Source of the DNA: Saturnia japonica
Taxonomy: Eukaryota; Arthropoda; Insecta; Lepidoptera; Saturniidae
Reading direction: 5' to 3'
Assembly (NCBI GenBank): GCA_033032175.1
Contig: CM065310.1
Coordinates: forward strand, 1,674,001 to 1,738,000
DNA length: 64,000 bases
The notes under the pieces were generated by a model. The model saw nothing but the letters and a program-made list of their open reading frames with translations, had not been told where the DNA came from and made no database searches. Both the position numbers and the translations under genes were made by a program. Positions 27,701 to 34,480 of the stretch are shown piece after piece (position 1 is the stretch's first letter; every line of letters starts with the position of its first letter).

Positions 27701-30700
27701 GATTTTGACGGGACAATCACTGGCAGATAGCTAACGTTATAAGGTGTAACTTAGGCTACTTTTATTTTAGAGAATGACTTAAATAAATATCAATTGGTAA
27801 AAGCTACTATTTTGTGGCGCATAAATTGTTTACGCCAAGTAAACCATGAGAGATATAATTAAATTCAATGTAGTACATGATTGTAGATTTTAAAAAGTCC
27901 AACAAAAAGTCTCTGGTAGCATATTATGTCTATCTTCTAAAATCACCCACAATAAGCATTTTAGTCTTTAAAATAACCGGGGGCGGGAGGTAGCACGATA
28001 CAGGCGTGTGCCCGATCGATGACATTCTGAAGTCCACGCGAGTACAGCTAGTGTGCAATATTGTACAATTTTATTACCGAAGATAGTGTAAATTTGTTTG
28101 GAAATTGGAAATGTACTTACGATGAGATTCAGAAGCTCCGCTAAGCAGTCTGCCAATTCTGCCCAATGACGTCATACTCTGCATGCTCATTGTATCATGT
28201 GATATTATTCTGAAATAATAATGTATAAATAATTTAATATACTATAAGAGACTGTGATAACTCTAGTCCCCTAGTACTATAATCCAACAAGTTCGTGCGC
28301 GATCCTCCTATGTGGCGACAAACGTTGTGAGAGACGAGGTAGCTAGTAGAGGTATTACATCATTATTCTACACAGTACACTAAAGAAACAGTATATTGTA
28401 TCTGCAGTGTTCTTAACATAATTACCTGCAGCCGCTCGGTAGATAAACGCATTCTAGGGCTGATTTCTTGACTGTGTTTCTTGGGTTACCTACATACGTA
28501 TTTCATAATGCTATATTAAATTAGCAGTATTATCTTTTAACCAAAATATTTTACTGCAAATTTTGTAAGTTTTAGTTGAAATTATTTATAGTTTCAAAAG
28601 TGGTTGTGATTTTGTAAGAAGGATTCTGTATATATTAAAATTAAAAAAAAAAGTTTTCTTGTTTAGTTTATTAAATCGAAAATAATGTTAAGTTCTAGGA
28701 AGTAGGTTATAATATCTATACAATTAATAAAATCGAAGTGTCCGTTTGTAATGTCAAAATAACAGTTTTTTACTATATGTATATGAAAGTATCTACGACA
28801 CCTATAAAAAAAAAATTTTTGCCTGTCTGTCTATTTGTTCCGGATAATCTCCGACCGGTTGGACCGATTTTGACGGGACTTACACTGTTAGATAGCTGGT
28901 TTTATAGAGAGTAACTTAGGCTACTCTTATTTTAGAAAAAGAATTAGGGTTCCGCACAAATAACAAGAACCTGATCATAGTGAATCAATTCGGGCGCTTA
29001 AATGGCTTACACTGAGTAAACCATAGGAGTTATAGCAAATTAATGTACTATATGATTGTAGATAGTAAAAAGACCAACATAAAAGTCAGAGAGAGCATAC
29101 GTCTATTTACTAAGGAACACCCACAATAAGCATTTTTGTCTTTAAAATAGCCAGGAGCGGGGGAGGAAGATTCGCACGGGCATTCTGTAGTCCACGTGAG
29201 AGAAGCCACGGGCACAGTTAGTTTAGTTATAAATTACGTAACTGCAGCGTACTCACGACTATAAATTATTGTACAGATGTTCACCGAGATTTCGAAATAC
29301 GTCGTTTCATCTGTGTGTAGGAAGACATGATACTGCTTACTTTAGAGTACTGTGTCCGCGCGCACCTACCTTTACCTTTACCTTTTCCTTCTCCGCTACT
29401 CAACCTACACCCGTTATCGTCGCTGTAGTACCGCAATCCCGCCAACGTCTGTCACCACATAGGACGGCCGCACACGAACTTGTTGGACTATAGTTTATAG
29501 TATGTATGTTTATAATTTTGTAACAGACTCAATATAAGCAGGAGATTACTTAATTCGAGTGTATATATTTTTTTTTTATGGATGTTTAGCCATAACTTCT
29601 TTGTTATGAACTGATTTAGATGATTCTTTTGTCATTGGAATGGGGATACCTCAATGGTGGTTCATTGGCATTGGATCTTCGACTTCGAAGATATAGCAGA
29701 GAACTCCTCAAAATAATTGAAGTTCGTTTTTCTTTTTGTTAAAAAATTTATTTCTTTTTGTTAAAATTGTCTTGTGTGTAGAAGGTTTGATAATGAATAT
29801 AAATTTTGTAAAACTGTTATAGACGCGTGGGAATCAAAACTGTGCCGTAATAGGTTTTAGTTCGATCAAAAGGTGTGATACATCCAACAACAATCAGGGT
29901 GGTTAGAGTGTATTAACCCTAGATTAATTATACACTACTGGACTGTTGTTACTAGACAACCGCCGAGTACTTGTTTATTACTCGGTACCCTGCATACTCA
30001 GCTATGTTATGTTATTTTATGCTATGTTAATATACTCGTTATCGGTCGAATAACTCGGTTCGACTGCTATAGTACTCGAATATAACTCAAAAATTATAAC
30101 CTTACCTCTTAACAATATAACTGTAGATTAGTCACTGTCAGGTAAAAAACAATACTTTTATATTAATATTAGTATTTTAGCAATGGTAAGTTATGCTGCG
30201 GGAAAATCAAACACTGCCTTAAGTGGCAGCAAAATTAAGATAATGTCAAGGGTTAATTTATTTAAGGTATTCACCTTCAGATGCAAGGAGGCACTCACTT
30301 AGCACAGTGTTCTATGATTTCAGTTTTAACTTAAACAAACCTAAATGTTTACTTTATGAATATAAGTTTGATTACAATATTTACTGCCCATGACAATTCA
30401 TTGACAGTTTAAAATATAATTAAATTGAGTTATGGTTCATACAATATAGAAAATAATTGACTGTCAACTTACTTGAAAGGGTGTTCTAATGTGATAGTCT
30501 GGTGATCCGAAGCCTCGGCAGCATCAGCAACACCATCATACTCCTCTTCCGTCTGCATGCAACGTCGAAGCTCTTGGAATCTTCGACGACCTTGAACAAC
30601 CTAAAAATGAATAAACCGCGTATTTTTAGATAATTACAAGTTTCAAGAATAAATTGAATAGAAAAATTTGTACGCCGTCATGGGACGCTTGGCAGATGTG

Positions 30701-32920
30701 AATTATCTAAATTTATTCATATTTTCACAGTTCGGACGCTAAGAGAATGCGTTCCTGATGACTGATTAACCGTCACAAAATGGCGGCCCTGGCGGTCCAT
30801 CACGCCATTTAGGGTTGTCATTTTTTAACAAGAAATATAAGAGTATTGTAGCTACTCATTTTTATGGATCTATACTTTTTGTACAAGATATAAGGGAAAA
30901 CAGATAGTATTTTAGAAAAAATGAACAGTATTTTATCTTGTTTAAGTTTTCTGTAAAAAAATGACAATCCCAAATAGAGTGATGGGCAACATTTTGTAAT
31001 GCTAAAACAGTCATCTGTTGTGACACTTGTCAGGCATGCATTCTCTTAGCGACCAAACTGTATATTCATAATATAAATTAAAGCAAAAAATTTGACTAGG
31101 TAAAGCTGACCCAATGAGAACATTCTTGGGCCCATTCTCTTTACTTACTTTTCACGAAATTTAATTTTTTTGACATGGTGCTGTCATCATTATTCTAAAT
31201 ATGAACCTTCTGCCGTTGGCTGGCTGCTTCTTCCCACAACTTAACAGAATCATGACACAACATTAAGGCCTAGCTGGCTAACTACCACCTTTAAGTTGAA
31301 AATTTGTCGCCATGCAACAATTGGGGTTTTCCGGCAACTGTGCTAGAGAGCCAGGTGTTCCACTAGGCTTAACATGCTATAATATTGACCCACATCGATA
31401 CTTAAGATCAGGTAAGGTTGTGGCCACAACGCTAAAAAAAACAATCTCTGGAACACACTCTCCAATGTCAGCAACATAACAGTAATACCCCTGGTGTTCA
31501 TAGGCAATGGTCCATGTGGTTTTCCATCAGGTAGGCTGTCTGCCTGTTTGCTGCCCTATTGGCATAAAAAAAAGTTCAAAACTGCAATGAAGCATTTTAA
31601 CATACATTTTTGATAGTGGTCCTGTCATCTTCAGGAGTAAGTTCTGGTGCTGAGGCACCTGTTGTAGGTAGTAGCACAAGATCACCCGTCTTAGATGTGG
31701 TGGTTTTGTCCTTGTCTGTAGTGTCTTTGTTTTCTGTCACGCATATACTTTTGCATAATGATGATCTTCTGAAAATATTTTTAATATAATTATTATACTC
31801 TGTTACAATAATTGATGTCTCTAATGTTCTAATTTTAAATAACATGTTTTTTTAACAAGAAACGAGGTCTGGAAACCCTACTACCTATTACCCAATTGTG
31901 TAACATTCTACAAATTTGTAATATTTAAAATATTCTCTTTCTCCATCTGGCCTTTTATGTGCACTATGTATTATAAAAATAAATGAATAAACATTGTGGC
32001 ATAATGGTTAGGAGAAAAACTGAGTATAGATGTAGAATTATAACAGCTTTTAATATGGATTAAAAGAACTTATTATTATATCAATGTCTCCTACAAATTT
32101 TATTTGCAATTATTTTCTTTTTGAGGCTAACTGCTGACACACAAAGATACATGATAGCAATGATAATCTTATCAGGTAAAATCGTGGGTTATATTTTGAG
32201 ATGTGTTAACCTTTATTCACTATTTTCTGTTTATTAAAGAACCCAATGTAGTAAGATCTCAACATAAATAACTGAATAACATCATGCTTCAAAAAAAAAA
32301 AACAAATAACTAGTTGACATGCAGCAATCTTTATTAATACTCTGGGCCACTATCATGTTAAAACATTATATTTGTATTTTATAATATAAAATATAACTAT
32401 GATTATCAAATAAGATTTTTGTTTAAATTTTATTTGAATATTATATATACAATTTACAGTTTCAACTCTTTTTAAACTGTGTTACCGAATATCTTCGATA
32501 CGTATTGCACTTATATGACTCATTCTACGTGTATGTAAAACATCGTTAGCTTATTATAAAATAATATCTCTCTATGGTCTAATAGCGCATTGTGTTCCAG
32601 CTGAATGAGTTTGGCAACGATGGATGACCAAATTTTTATATTCAACAACCTGTCGCAATCATCAAGGACGATAGGAAGTTAGAATTCGAAACAACTGTTT
32701 GCATATTTATTCTTACCTTTACCACATTTTATTAACGTATATTTACATATTAATAAAATGTAACCAAAATAAAATTGTTTATAAAGAGTATATACAATGT
32801 AAGACGTCATAAAACCGCTGGAATATATCGTTAAACACGCAATTTTACTCACTTTGAACCCTTTACTGGTGTGAATTCTTCAGCGTCGTAAAACTCATCC
32901 GAATCACTACTGTCAACCAT
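350..32920 (-). CDS. WDR44: WDR44-like Rab11-binding WD-repeat protein, 3'-partial, 14 visible coding exons (gene span)
   Basis: Join, in transcript order: 32853-32920, 31606-31768, 30473-30600, 28121-28209, 26662-26760, 22942-23106, (candidate 21138-21172), 16431-16545, 14915-15017, 13230-13384, 10654-10777, 4398-4514, 2625-2826, 1910-2042, 350-733. Every listed exon has AG/GT borders. Codon phases fit across all junctions except one, between 22942-23106 and 16431-16545, where an unseen or weakly supported exon is needed. The visible product is about 690 residues. Vertebrate WDR44 is about 910, so roughly the last 215 residues (remaining WD repeats) should lie past position 1. Vertebrate WDR44 binds Rab11 on recycling and tubular endosomes and contacts ER VAP proteins through an FFAT-like motif. 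Order of parts: acidic N-terminus with FFAT-like motif, low-complexity Ser/Pro/Thr region, basic proline stretch, conserved central LTDIEILEQVTVLNLDTG block, linker, then WD repeats. The family assignment rests on long near-identical stretches in the WD exons. One exon carries a +1 frameshift. Confidence 0.93.
1015..1170. repeat. Single arm of an inverted-repeat MITE
   Basis: This stretch, with GGCAACCCCAAATGGCGTGAT and a terminal TCTCTCAGTGGCAGAACTGT, matches one arm of the hairpin element at 30727-31061, including the TTGTACAAAAAG loop-side sequence. The second arm is missing here. Lies in the WDR44 intron before exon 14. Confidence 0.6.
1621..1735 (+). repeat. Dispersed repeat (GTTTCCAGAG ... 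CGCGCTAG ... ACAAGCGTC type)
   Basis: The ordered words TTTCCAGAGCTCCTTGGGGTAG, GGAAACGCGCTAG and GTTACAAGCGTCCATAG recur at 13715-13815 (+) and, reversed, at 53800-53935, with a fragment at 48955-49025. This is a decayed repeat family of unknown class, probably a retroelement tail. Confidence 0.6.
1742..1816. repeat. Fold-back element (75-bp hairpin)
   Basis: The left arm GCGGAGCTGTGAAAATTTCG and the right arm ending AAATTTCCACAGCTCCGC pair almost perfectly around a short AT-rich loop. A diverged copy with matching right flank lies at 10474-10543. A small fold-back MITE is the best reading. Confidence 0.7.
1910..2042 (-). CDS. WDR44: WDR44 coding exon 13, first WD repeat, with +1 frameshift
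   Basis: AG at 2043-2044 and gtcagt donor. The first part reads EMGSAHCGAVWCCKFSECG then RLLATA, and the second part GQDKLLRVWVARDAYHMFQ, but the two lie in different frames. The exon is 133 nt while both neighbours demand a multiple of three (132). One surplus base lies in the gg at 1968-1969 (plus strand), between ATA and GQD. In the vertebrate protein LLASAGQDNVVRIW is continuous. Either this allele is broken or the assembly has a one-base error; the rest of the exon is intact. Confidence 0.9.
2625..2826 (-). CDS. WDR44: WDR44 coding exon 12
   Basis: 202 nt; acceptor cactag, donor gtaaga, one-base entry and phase 0 exit. It encodes LKRFFGSTMKRTVDAAKSL, an acidic stretch, then KLKASNSHKGPYDFDGCIRH and VQ. 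In the vertebrate protein KKFLGKSVKRAKHLAEE leads to KFKAAHGFKGPYDFDQIKVVQ directly before the first WD repeat. Position and sequence agree. Confidence 0.93.
4398..4514 (-). CDS. WDR44: WDR44 coding exon 11 (acidic/basic linker)
   Basis: 117 nt between a gttaacag acceptor and a gtaagc donor; one-base entry and two-base exit. It encodes ETDEESESVCAGGAEDDTKE followed by a Lys/Arg-rich stretch ending TTSIKRKTE. It matches in order the DDEEK...LKQKTTQLKK linker of vertebrate WDR44. Confidence 0.85.
4578..4890 (+). repeat. Dispersed retroelement-like fragment
   Basis: Contains GTACTCGCGACTTCGTCTGCG near its start and two copies of CGTTTTAGCGTGATTGAGTA near its end, a pattern shared by many decayed insect non-LTR tails. 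No reading frame survives. Confidence 0.5.
7502..8077. mobile_element. 576-bp PIF/Harbinger-like MITE
   Basis: Terminal inverted repeats GGGGCCATCCATAAATAACG (left) and the complement of TTATAGATGGCCCC (right), extending inward through a TGACGT motif. Both ends are flanked by TAA (7499-7501 and 8078-8080), a 3-bp duplication typical of PIF/Harbinger elements. Subterminal GACCCCTCC / ACCCCTCCCC tracts are also roughly symmetrical. No coding capacity. Lies in the WDR44 intron between exons 10 and 11. Confidence 0.75.
9129..9775 (+). repeat. Dispersed repeat (CGGTTTCACCCG family), long copy
   Basis: Starts CTAGCTGTACCCCACGGTTT and ends with AATCCGACTGGTAGTTCCA followed by a short AAACAAACAAA stretch. 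The same start, middle (ACGACAAACACCACAACACC, CATTAACCATTAC) and end recur at 51418-51890. Reversed fragments lie at 39050-39190, and a 3' end fragment at 37490-37560. Noncoding. Confidence 0.65.
10474..10543. repeat. Diverged copy of the 1742-1816 fold-back element
   Basis: GTCGACCAATAGAAATGC pairs with GCTATTAGTCGAAATTTTTC, and the right flank (CAGCTCCGCCCC...CTTCAATTGAC) matches that of the first copy (CAGCTCCGCTCCTCTTCAGTGGAC). Confidence 0.55.
10654..10777 (-). CDS. WDR44: WDR44 coding exon 10
   Basis: 124 nt, two-base entry completing Gly and two-base exit (AG of Arg) at a gtgact donor. It encodes ERVPLSVAEHKLPQCINPLS then LHIMRLTSEYIGR. The vertebrate counterpart reads EEIPLSLAEEKLPTGINPLT then LHIMRRTKEY, giving unambiguous homology. 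The long frame on the opposite strand here is only its shadow. Confidence 0.94.
11075..11385 (+). repeat. Dispersed repeat, copy 1 of the ATTTGGCATGGTTAAAG family
   Basis: Shares GATTTGGCATGGTTAAAG, AAAAGTGACA and TATGATCAAAAAGTCGCTGG, in order and spacing, with 15345-15640. No open frame. Confidence 0.6.
12155..12265 (+). repeat. GC-rich dispersed repeat, copy 1
   Basis: GATCGCGACTTAGTAGCAAT and CGGCCACTCTGGCACCCTCG recur in order at 63795-63895, where they lie close to the junction of the third tandem-unit copy. Class unknown. Confidence 0.55.
12835..13060 (+). repeat. Dispersed repeat (GCCATAATAACTTTTTTGTT family)
   Basis: The ordered words for ATGCACGTGCAGCCATAA, TTCGTTGGAGAGGGATACC and GGACTTTCGATTTTCAAAAT find close counterparts at 29560-29790. 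Noncoding. Confidence 0.5.
13230..13384 (-). CDS. WDR44: WDR44 coding exon 9 (conserved central block)
   Basis: 155 nt, AG at 13385-13386 and gtcagt donor. It encodes RSNSESVGGSRRR and then RTTSGNRLTDIEILEQ plus VTVLNLDTG. Vertebrate WDR44 has RSNSGRELTDEEIL then IKNLDTGEEIPLSL at this point, so this is one of the strongest anchors outside the WD repeats. The final base is the first of the Gly codon in D-T-G. Confidence 0.93.
13450..13655 (+). repeat. tRNA-derived SINE, copy 1
   Basis: The head is tRNA-like: CATCAACGCGACTGCTATGC then GGTCCTGCGTTCGATTTCC (pol III B box). The body includes CATACCTGGCGAACTGTAGG and CTAACCCTTCGGGGATACA, and it closes on GAGGCAG. Reversed copies lie at 16585-16785 and 49215-49425, where the A-box-like TAGCCTAGTGG is better preserved. 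Confidence 0.7.
13812..14047 (+). repeat. Dispersed repeat (AAGATGGCGGC family), copy 1
   Basis: Shares TGGCAACTG, CAATTCTGC, AAGATGGCGGC, CCACTTCACTTCTGCACAAT-like and CGCGTAAAAT-like words in order with 52266-52485. Confidence 0.5.
14915..15017 (-). CDS. WDR44: WDR44 coding exon 8
   Basis: 103 nt, two-base entry after tttgtag and two-base exit at a gtactt donor. It encodes a Gly/Ser/His-rich linker (ARAGGGSAGSRTHSEG...). GC content is well above the flanking introns. The phase is correct on both sides. Confidence 0.78.
15345..15640 (+). repeat. Dispersed repeat, copy 2 of the ATTTGGCATGGTTAAAG family
   Basis: Matches 11075-11385. Near its right end the segment TATGATCAAAAAGTCACACAG is present about three times with a ~60-bp period (15531-15620), a local tandem expansion not seen in the first copy. 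Confidence 0.6.
16040..16225 (+). repeat. Local duplicate of 15125-15305
   Basis: CTTAAATATTATATAG, GACACCTCGT, ACAGAGCGTG, CTCGAAAAACAT and CCCTCCTTTT...GCAGTCGG occur in the same order and spacing at both sites, about 0.9 kb apart in the same intron. Confidence 0.6.
16431..16545 (-). CDS. WDR44: WDR44 coding exon 7
   Basis: 115 nt, phase 0 entry after a ttgtttcag acceptor; ends with one base of a Gly codon at gtaagt. It encodes PPQSNSVNQS followed by STIESLTREFQDSLELSQ, a probable short amphipathic helix. The Gly codon is completed by the first two bases of the exon at 14915-15017. Confidence 0.85.
16585..16785 (-). repeat. tRNA-derived SINE, copy 2
   Basis: On the minus strand it begins TGCCTCATTAGCCTAGTGGT (A box) with a GGATTCGATTCCCAGGTCG B-box region. 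It matches 13450-13655 and 49215-49425. It lies just upstream of WDR44 exon 7 in transcript order. Confidence 0.7.
17187..18783 (+). mobile_element. Tc1-family transposon, near full length
   Basis: 1,597 bp flanked by TA (17185-17186, 18784-18785). The terminal repeats begin CACATATCAAAAAAGTCGAA on the left and CACTCATCAAAAAAGTCTAA on the complement of the right, about 27 bp each. It contains a Tc1 transposase in two frames. Size, TA duplication and DD34E transposase are standard for Tc1. Inserted in the WDR44 intron between exons 6 and 7, antisense to the gene. Confidence 0.88.
17509..18514 (+). pseudogene. Tc1 transposase (DD34E), broken by one frameshift
   Basis: Frame 1 runs from ATG at 17509 (MADEMQRAVGMLQAG) through the paired-like helix-turn-helix DNA-binding region and the first catalytic Asp in FSDESRFGF, then hits a stop at 18013. 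Frame 2 continues PGNTERLRC... with the second Asp in MHDNARSHTA and the Glu in SPDLNPIEHAWD, 34 residues after the second Asp. It ends at 18514. A single surplus T at about 18001 joins the two. All catalytic residues are otherwise present and total length (~334 residues) is normal, so this is a young inactivated copy. An upstream in-frame ATG at 17470 exists, but family length favours 17509. Confidence 0.88.
21138..21172 (-). CDS. WDR44: Candidate WDR44 micro-exon between exons 6 and 7
   Basis: Exon 6 ends with one base of a codon while the exon at 16431-16545 begins in phase 0, so something must supply two bases plus whole codons. Here a gtgtag acceptor is followed by 35 nt (two bases plus 11 codons, DGDLKQSDLPP) and a weak gttcag donor. 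A 50-nt version ending at 21123 with a gtcaca donor has the same phase. No homology supports it; only phase and position do. Confidence 0.3.
21545..21662. repeat. Inverted repeat with paired TGACGTCA palindromes
   Basis: The arm GCGTGACGTCATACGTG (21545-21561) is the reverse complement, 16 of 17 bases, of CACGTATGACGTCATGC (21646-21662), around an 84-bp spacer. Each arm contains the CRE-like palindrome TGACGTCA. It could be the ends of a tiny MITE or a regulatory arrangement. Confidence 0.45.
22144..22450 (+). repeat. Dispersed repeat (GGTTTAGCGTTGTGGTCAC family), longest copy
   Basis: Ordered words include TCTCACCTGATATTAAGT, GTATCACGTTAAACCTAGTG, TGTTGGTGTTTGGCGACA and a closing B-box-like ACAGGGATTCGAACTC. 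Further copies lie at 37241-37460 (+), 46155-46320 (+), 31280-31470 (-) and 48395-48540 (-). A tRNA-derived SINE is possible. Confidence 0.6.
22942..23106 (-). CDS. WDR44: WDR44 coding exon 6 (basic, proline-containing)
   Basis: 165 nt, starting with two bases that complete an Ala codon after a gttctag acceptor and ending with one base at a gtcagt donor. It encodes AMAEPDVIASTKANSL near its start and PVAPPRKKKR at its end. The vertebrate protein has EPDIVASTKK followed by a proline-rich stretch ending PAPPPRKRK in the same order, so the exon is well anchored. The insect version has largely lost the long proline run between them. Confidence 0.85.
23268..24945 (-). mobile_element. Mariner element with replaced core
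   Basis: Ends TTGGGTTGTTCGGAAAATAA (left) and the complement of TTACTTTCCGGACAACCTAT (right) are mariner-type inverted repeats, each next to TA. On the minus strand MESDKQHFRHI (about 24763-24731) is a typical mariner N-terminus, and 23342-23701 encodes the C-terminal third. The ~1 kb between is AT-rich without transposase sequence, making the element 1,678 bp instead of ~1,300. Confidence 0.75.
23342..23701 (-). pseudogene. Mariner transposase, C-terminal fragment
   Basis: About 119 codons containing FHQDNARLHT with the second catalytic Asp, SPDLARSDYYLFRSL with the third Asp, and the family ending PEKWQKVLDQNGQYIIY. The DNA-binding region and the first Asp are absent, so it cannot be functional. 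Spacing is that of DD34D mariners, distinct from the DD41D element at 62201. Confidence 0.85.
25126..25671. mobile_element. Candidate MITE with GTTCAGACA termini
   Basis: Left GTTCAGACACGACGGTAA and the complement of the right end, GTTCAGACATGGCGGAAA, form a ~19-bp imperfect inverted repeat 546 bp apart. Internal AACCGCGTG/ACCACGTGG words recur near both ends. No target duplication is clear and there is no coding capacity. Confidence 0.45.
26662..26760 (-). CDS. WDR44: WDR44 coding exon 5
   Basis: 99 nt, starting with two bases that complete a Pro codon and ending with one base at a gtgagc donor. It encodes NIRDTAPMPTAASREPSTIS and a DDPLTSENRNQN tail. This is disordered Ser/Thr/Pro sequence typical of the N-terminal half. 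It is too short and stop-interrupted at its edges to show as a long reading frame, but splice sites and phases fit. Confidence 0.78.
27590..28060 (-). repeat. Dispersed repeat (CCGCGGCTTCGCTC family), copy downstream of WDR44 exon 4
   Basis: Reading the minus strand, it runs from a GTGGACTTCAGAATG-like head to the tail AACGGTTTCGGAGATTA-like and CAGACAGACAGACAAA. The same series occurs at 28745-29228 (-), 40495-40800 (+), 47620-47770 (-), 48065-48310 (+) and 54010-54505 (+). Confidence 0.65.
28121..28209 (-). CDS. WDR44: WDR44 coding exon 4
   Basis: 89 nt between an atttcag acceptor and a gtaagt donor, with one split base at each end. It encodes a Met/Ser-rich stretch including SMTSLGRIGRLLSGASESH. 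It is bracketed by two same-orientation repeat copies (27590-28060 and 28745-29228). Confidence 0.8.
28745..29228 (-). repeat. Same dispersed repeat, copy upstream of WDR44 exon 4
   Basis: Same family and orientation as 27590-28060: shares TTCCGGATAATCTCCGACCG, CCGATTTTGACGGGAC, CACCCACAATAAGCATTTT and GTAGTCCACGTGAG words. The two copies enclose exon 4. Confidence 0.65.
29560..29790 (+). repeat. Dispersed repeat, counterpart of 12835-13060
   Basis: GTTTAGCCATAACTTCTTTG, TTGGAATGGGGATACC and GGCATTGGATCTTCGACTTC follow the same order as the first copy. Confidence 0.5.
30473..30600 (-). CDS. WDR44: WDR44 coding exon 3
   Basis: 128 nt, phase 0 entry after a tttttag acceptor; ends with two bases of a Lys codon at gtaagt. 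It encodes VVQGRRRFQELRRCMQTEEE and a following acidic segment, probably helical then disordered. The phase agrees with both neighbours. Confidence 0.83.
30727..31061. mobile_element. 335-bp hairpin MITE
   Basis: The left arm (AGTTCGGACGCTAAGAGAAT ... CATCACGCCATTTAGGGTTG) and right arm (CAATCCCAAATAGAGTGATG ... GCATTCTCTTAGCGACCAAA) are inverted counterparts of ~130 bp each around an AT-rich centre. One arm recurs at 1015-1170. Noncoding, in the WDR44 intron between exons 2 and 3. Confidence 0.65.
31606..31768 (-). CDS. WDR44: WDR44 coding exon 2
   Basis: 163 nt, starting with one base that completes the Lys codon split from exon 1 and ending in phase 0 at a gtatgt donor. It encodes a Thr/Lys/Asp-rich, probably disordered segment ending APELTPEDDRTTIKN. 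No domain is visible. The call rests on splice sites, phase and position. Confidence 0.8.
32853..32920 (-). CDS. WDR44: WDR44 coding exon 1 (start codon, FFAT-like motif)
   Basis: ATG at 32920-32918; 68 nt, ending with two bases of a Lys codon at a gtgagt donor. The product begins MVDSSDSDEFYDAEEF. Residues 9-15 (EFYDAEE) fit the FFAT consensus E-F-F-D-A-x-E with an acidic lead-in. The vertebrate WDR44 N-terminus has the same acidic EFYDA arrangement at the same place. This match and the open phase into exon 2 fix both the start and the gene identity. Confidence 0.9.
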
Positions 32921-33074
32921 TGTAACGTTTGACACTAAAGTTTTTATAATAAATATTTACAGTATACTATATTATTATAGCAATCACATATTAACCACTG
33001 AAAACTCGTTTTTGACGAAAATAAGAAAGTTTTACATCCAGACATACTTTATTCAATAGACCATTGACAGAATC

Positions 33075-33150
33075 TATGATTGACAGATCACAGATCTGCT
33101 GTCTGACAACTGACAACTGTCATTCTTTAACTTGACAGTTGACAGTTGAA
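33075..33150. promoter_or_regulatory. WDR44: Putative WDR44 promoter region with clustered TGACA/ACTGTCA motifs
   Basis: About 155-230 bp upstream of the WDR44 start codon. TGACAACTGACAACTGTCA (33104-33122) and TTGACAGTTGACAGTTGA (33132-33149) are roughly reverse complements of each other, and further TGACA words lie at 33064-33084. Position suggests the promoter or 5' leader. No TATA box or start site is obvious, so the assignment is inference. Confidence 0.35.
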
Positions 33151-34149
33151 GTGGAAACCAGAGACCAATACCAGAGATAAATAAAATTTCCTGATTTGTA
33201 AATAAAAATCCTTTACAATTATTATGATATAAATTTGTGATTGTTTTTTATTGAGTTAATATGTATTTTTTTCTTTAGGTTATTCTACAGTACATCAAAC
33301 ATTTGGCAACTAAATTCTAAAACGCGCGTTTGTCATATTTAACATTGGCAAAATTGCCTAAATAGGCAAAAAGGCATTAAAAAATTGTCTTTATGTGCTT
33401 ATTATTTATGCTATATTTTTGTATAATATGACTAATAAGCCCTTGTAAATATGGAGGGTAGAGGTTCATGTTTGAACTCATTTTGAAGATTGGAAAATGT
33501 GTCGATGACTAAATCAACATTGATACTAAATAGGTAGACAAGAAGAAAAAAAAAACAGAGGACATGCTTTCGGTCTTTATATAAAGACATCTAAACATGA
33601 GATAAAAATACGTCTGAATTGGCTGTAGACCTTAAATACCTTTGCCACTTCCTTTCACGAATGAAAGAACTATACTAAAAAAAGGAGGATAGATGTAAGG
33701 AGAACCATCATAAATCCGGGATAAGTTGAAAAAATGTCCAGTTGTAAGCAGCAAATTACAAATAAAAAAACCACAAGAATGGCGCTAGTGTAGAAGCTGG
33801 AATGATACTTTTTCGTAATTTTATAGTTTTTAGTGTTGTAAACATTGATTATTAATGGGATTAGTTTGTGGAATGAAAAGTTATCCGATTGGGCAAATAT
33901 TAAAAATAATAATTAATAACTTTTTGCGCTTTAAATAAAATGTTCTCATTTGCTACCGTGGCGCCACCCTAGTTTGACGCTTTTTTCCGGATACTTTTTC
34001 ATACATGACATACACAAAGATGGTTTTCCTCCATACCACAGCCCTAAAAGAGGGTTAGATAGGTAGATAGGTAGAAGGTATAGAGCGTTTTTGAATTGTA
34101 ATTCGTTCCTCCATAAGGCATGAAAGTTGCAAATATTTAAATATCACCA

Positions 34150-34480
34150 TCTCGGCGCAAACAAAAAAAATGTGTGCAATTCACACGTGTTAGAAGTGAA
34201 ACCTTCACATCTATGTTTTTTTTAATTCAGAAAATGATCAAACGCACACTAATTTAAAGCTTAAATTTTATTAAAATTTAAAGTACACAAGTACCCATTC
34301 ACAATCATTATTCACATTAATTATCATTTTCAATTAATGCACATTTGAAATATCCATGGTAACCTAACACAATATCAATCAGTAACAGAATGTCATAAGT
34401 GTTGTTTAAAAAGTTTTTATTTCGTGCCTTTTTGGCGAGGTAATAAAATTAAATTTGAAATATCCATAGTAACCTAATCA
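34150..34480 (-). repeat. Dispersed copy of part of the 3.46-kb tandem unit
   Basis: The complement of 56520-56790 (CTTCACATCTATG, TTCAGAAAATGATCAAA, TTTCAATTAATGCACATTTG, GGTAACCTAA) occurs here, showing that this part of the tandem unit is itself an interspersed repeat. A short third piece lies at 53630-53690. Confidence 0.6.
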
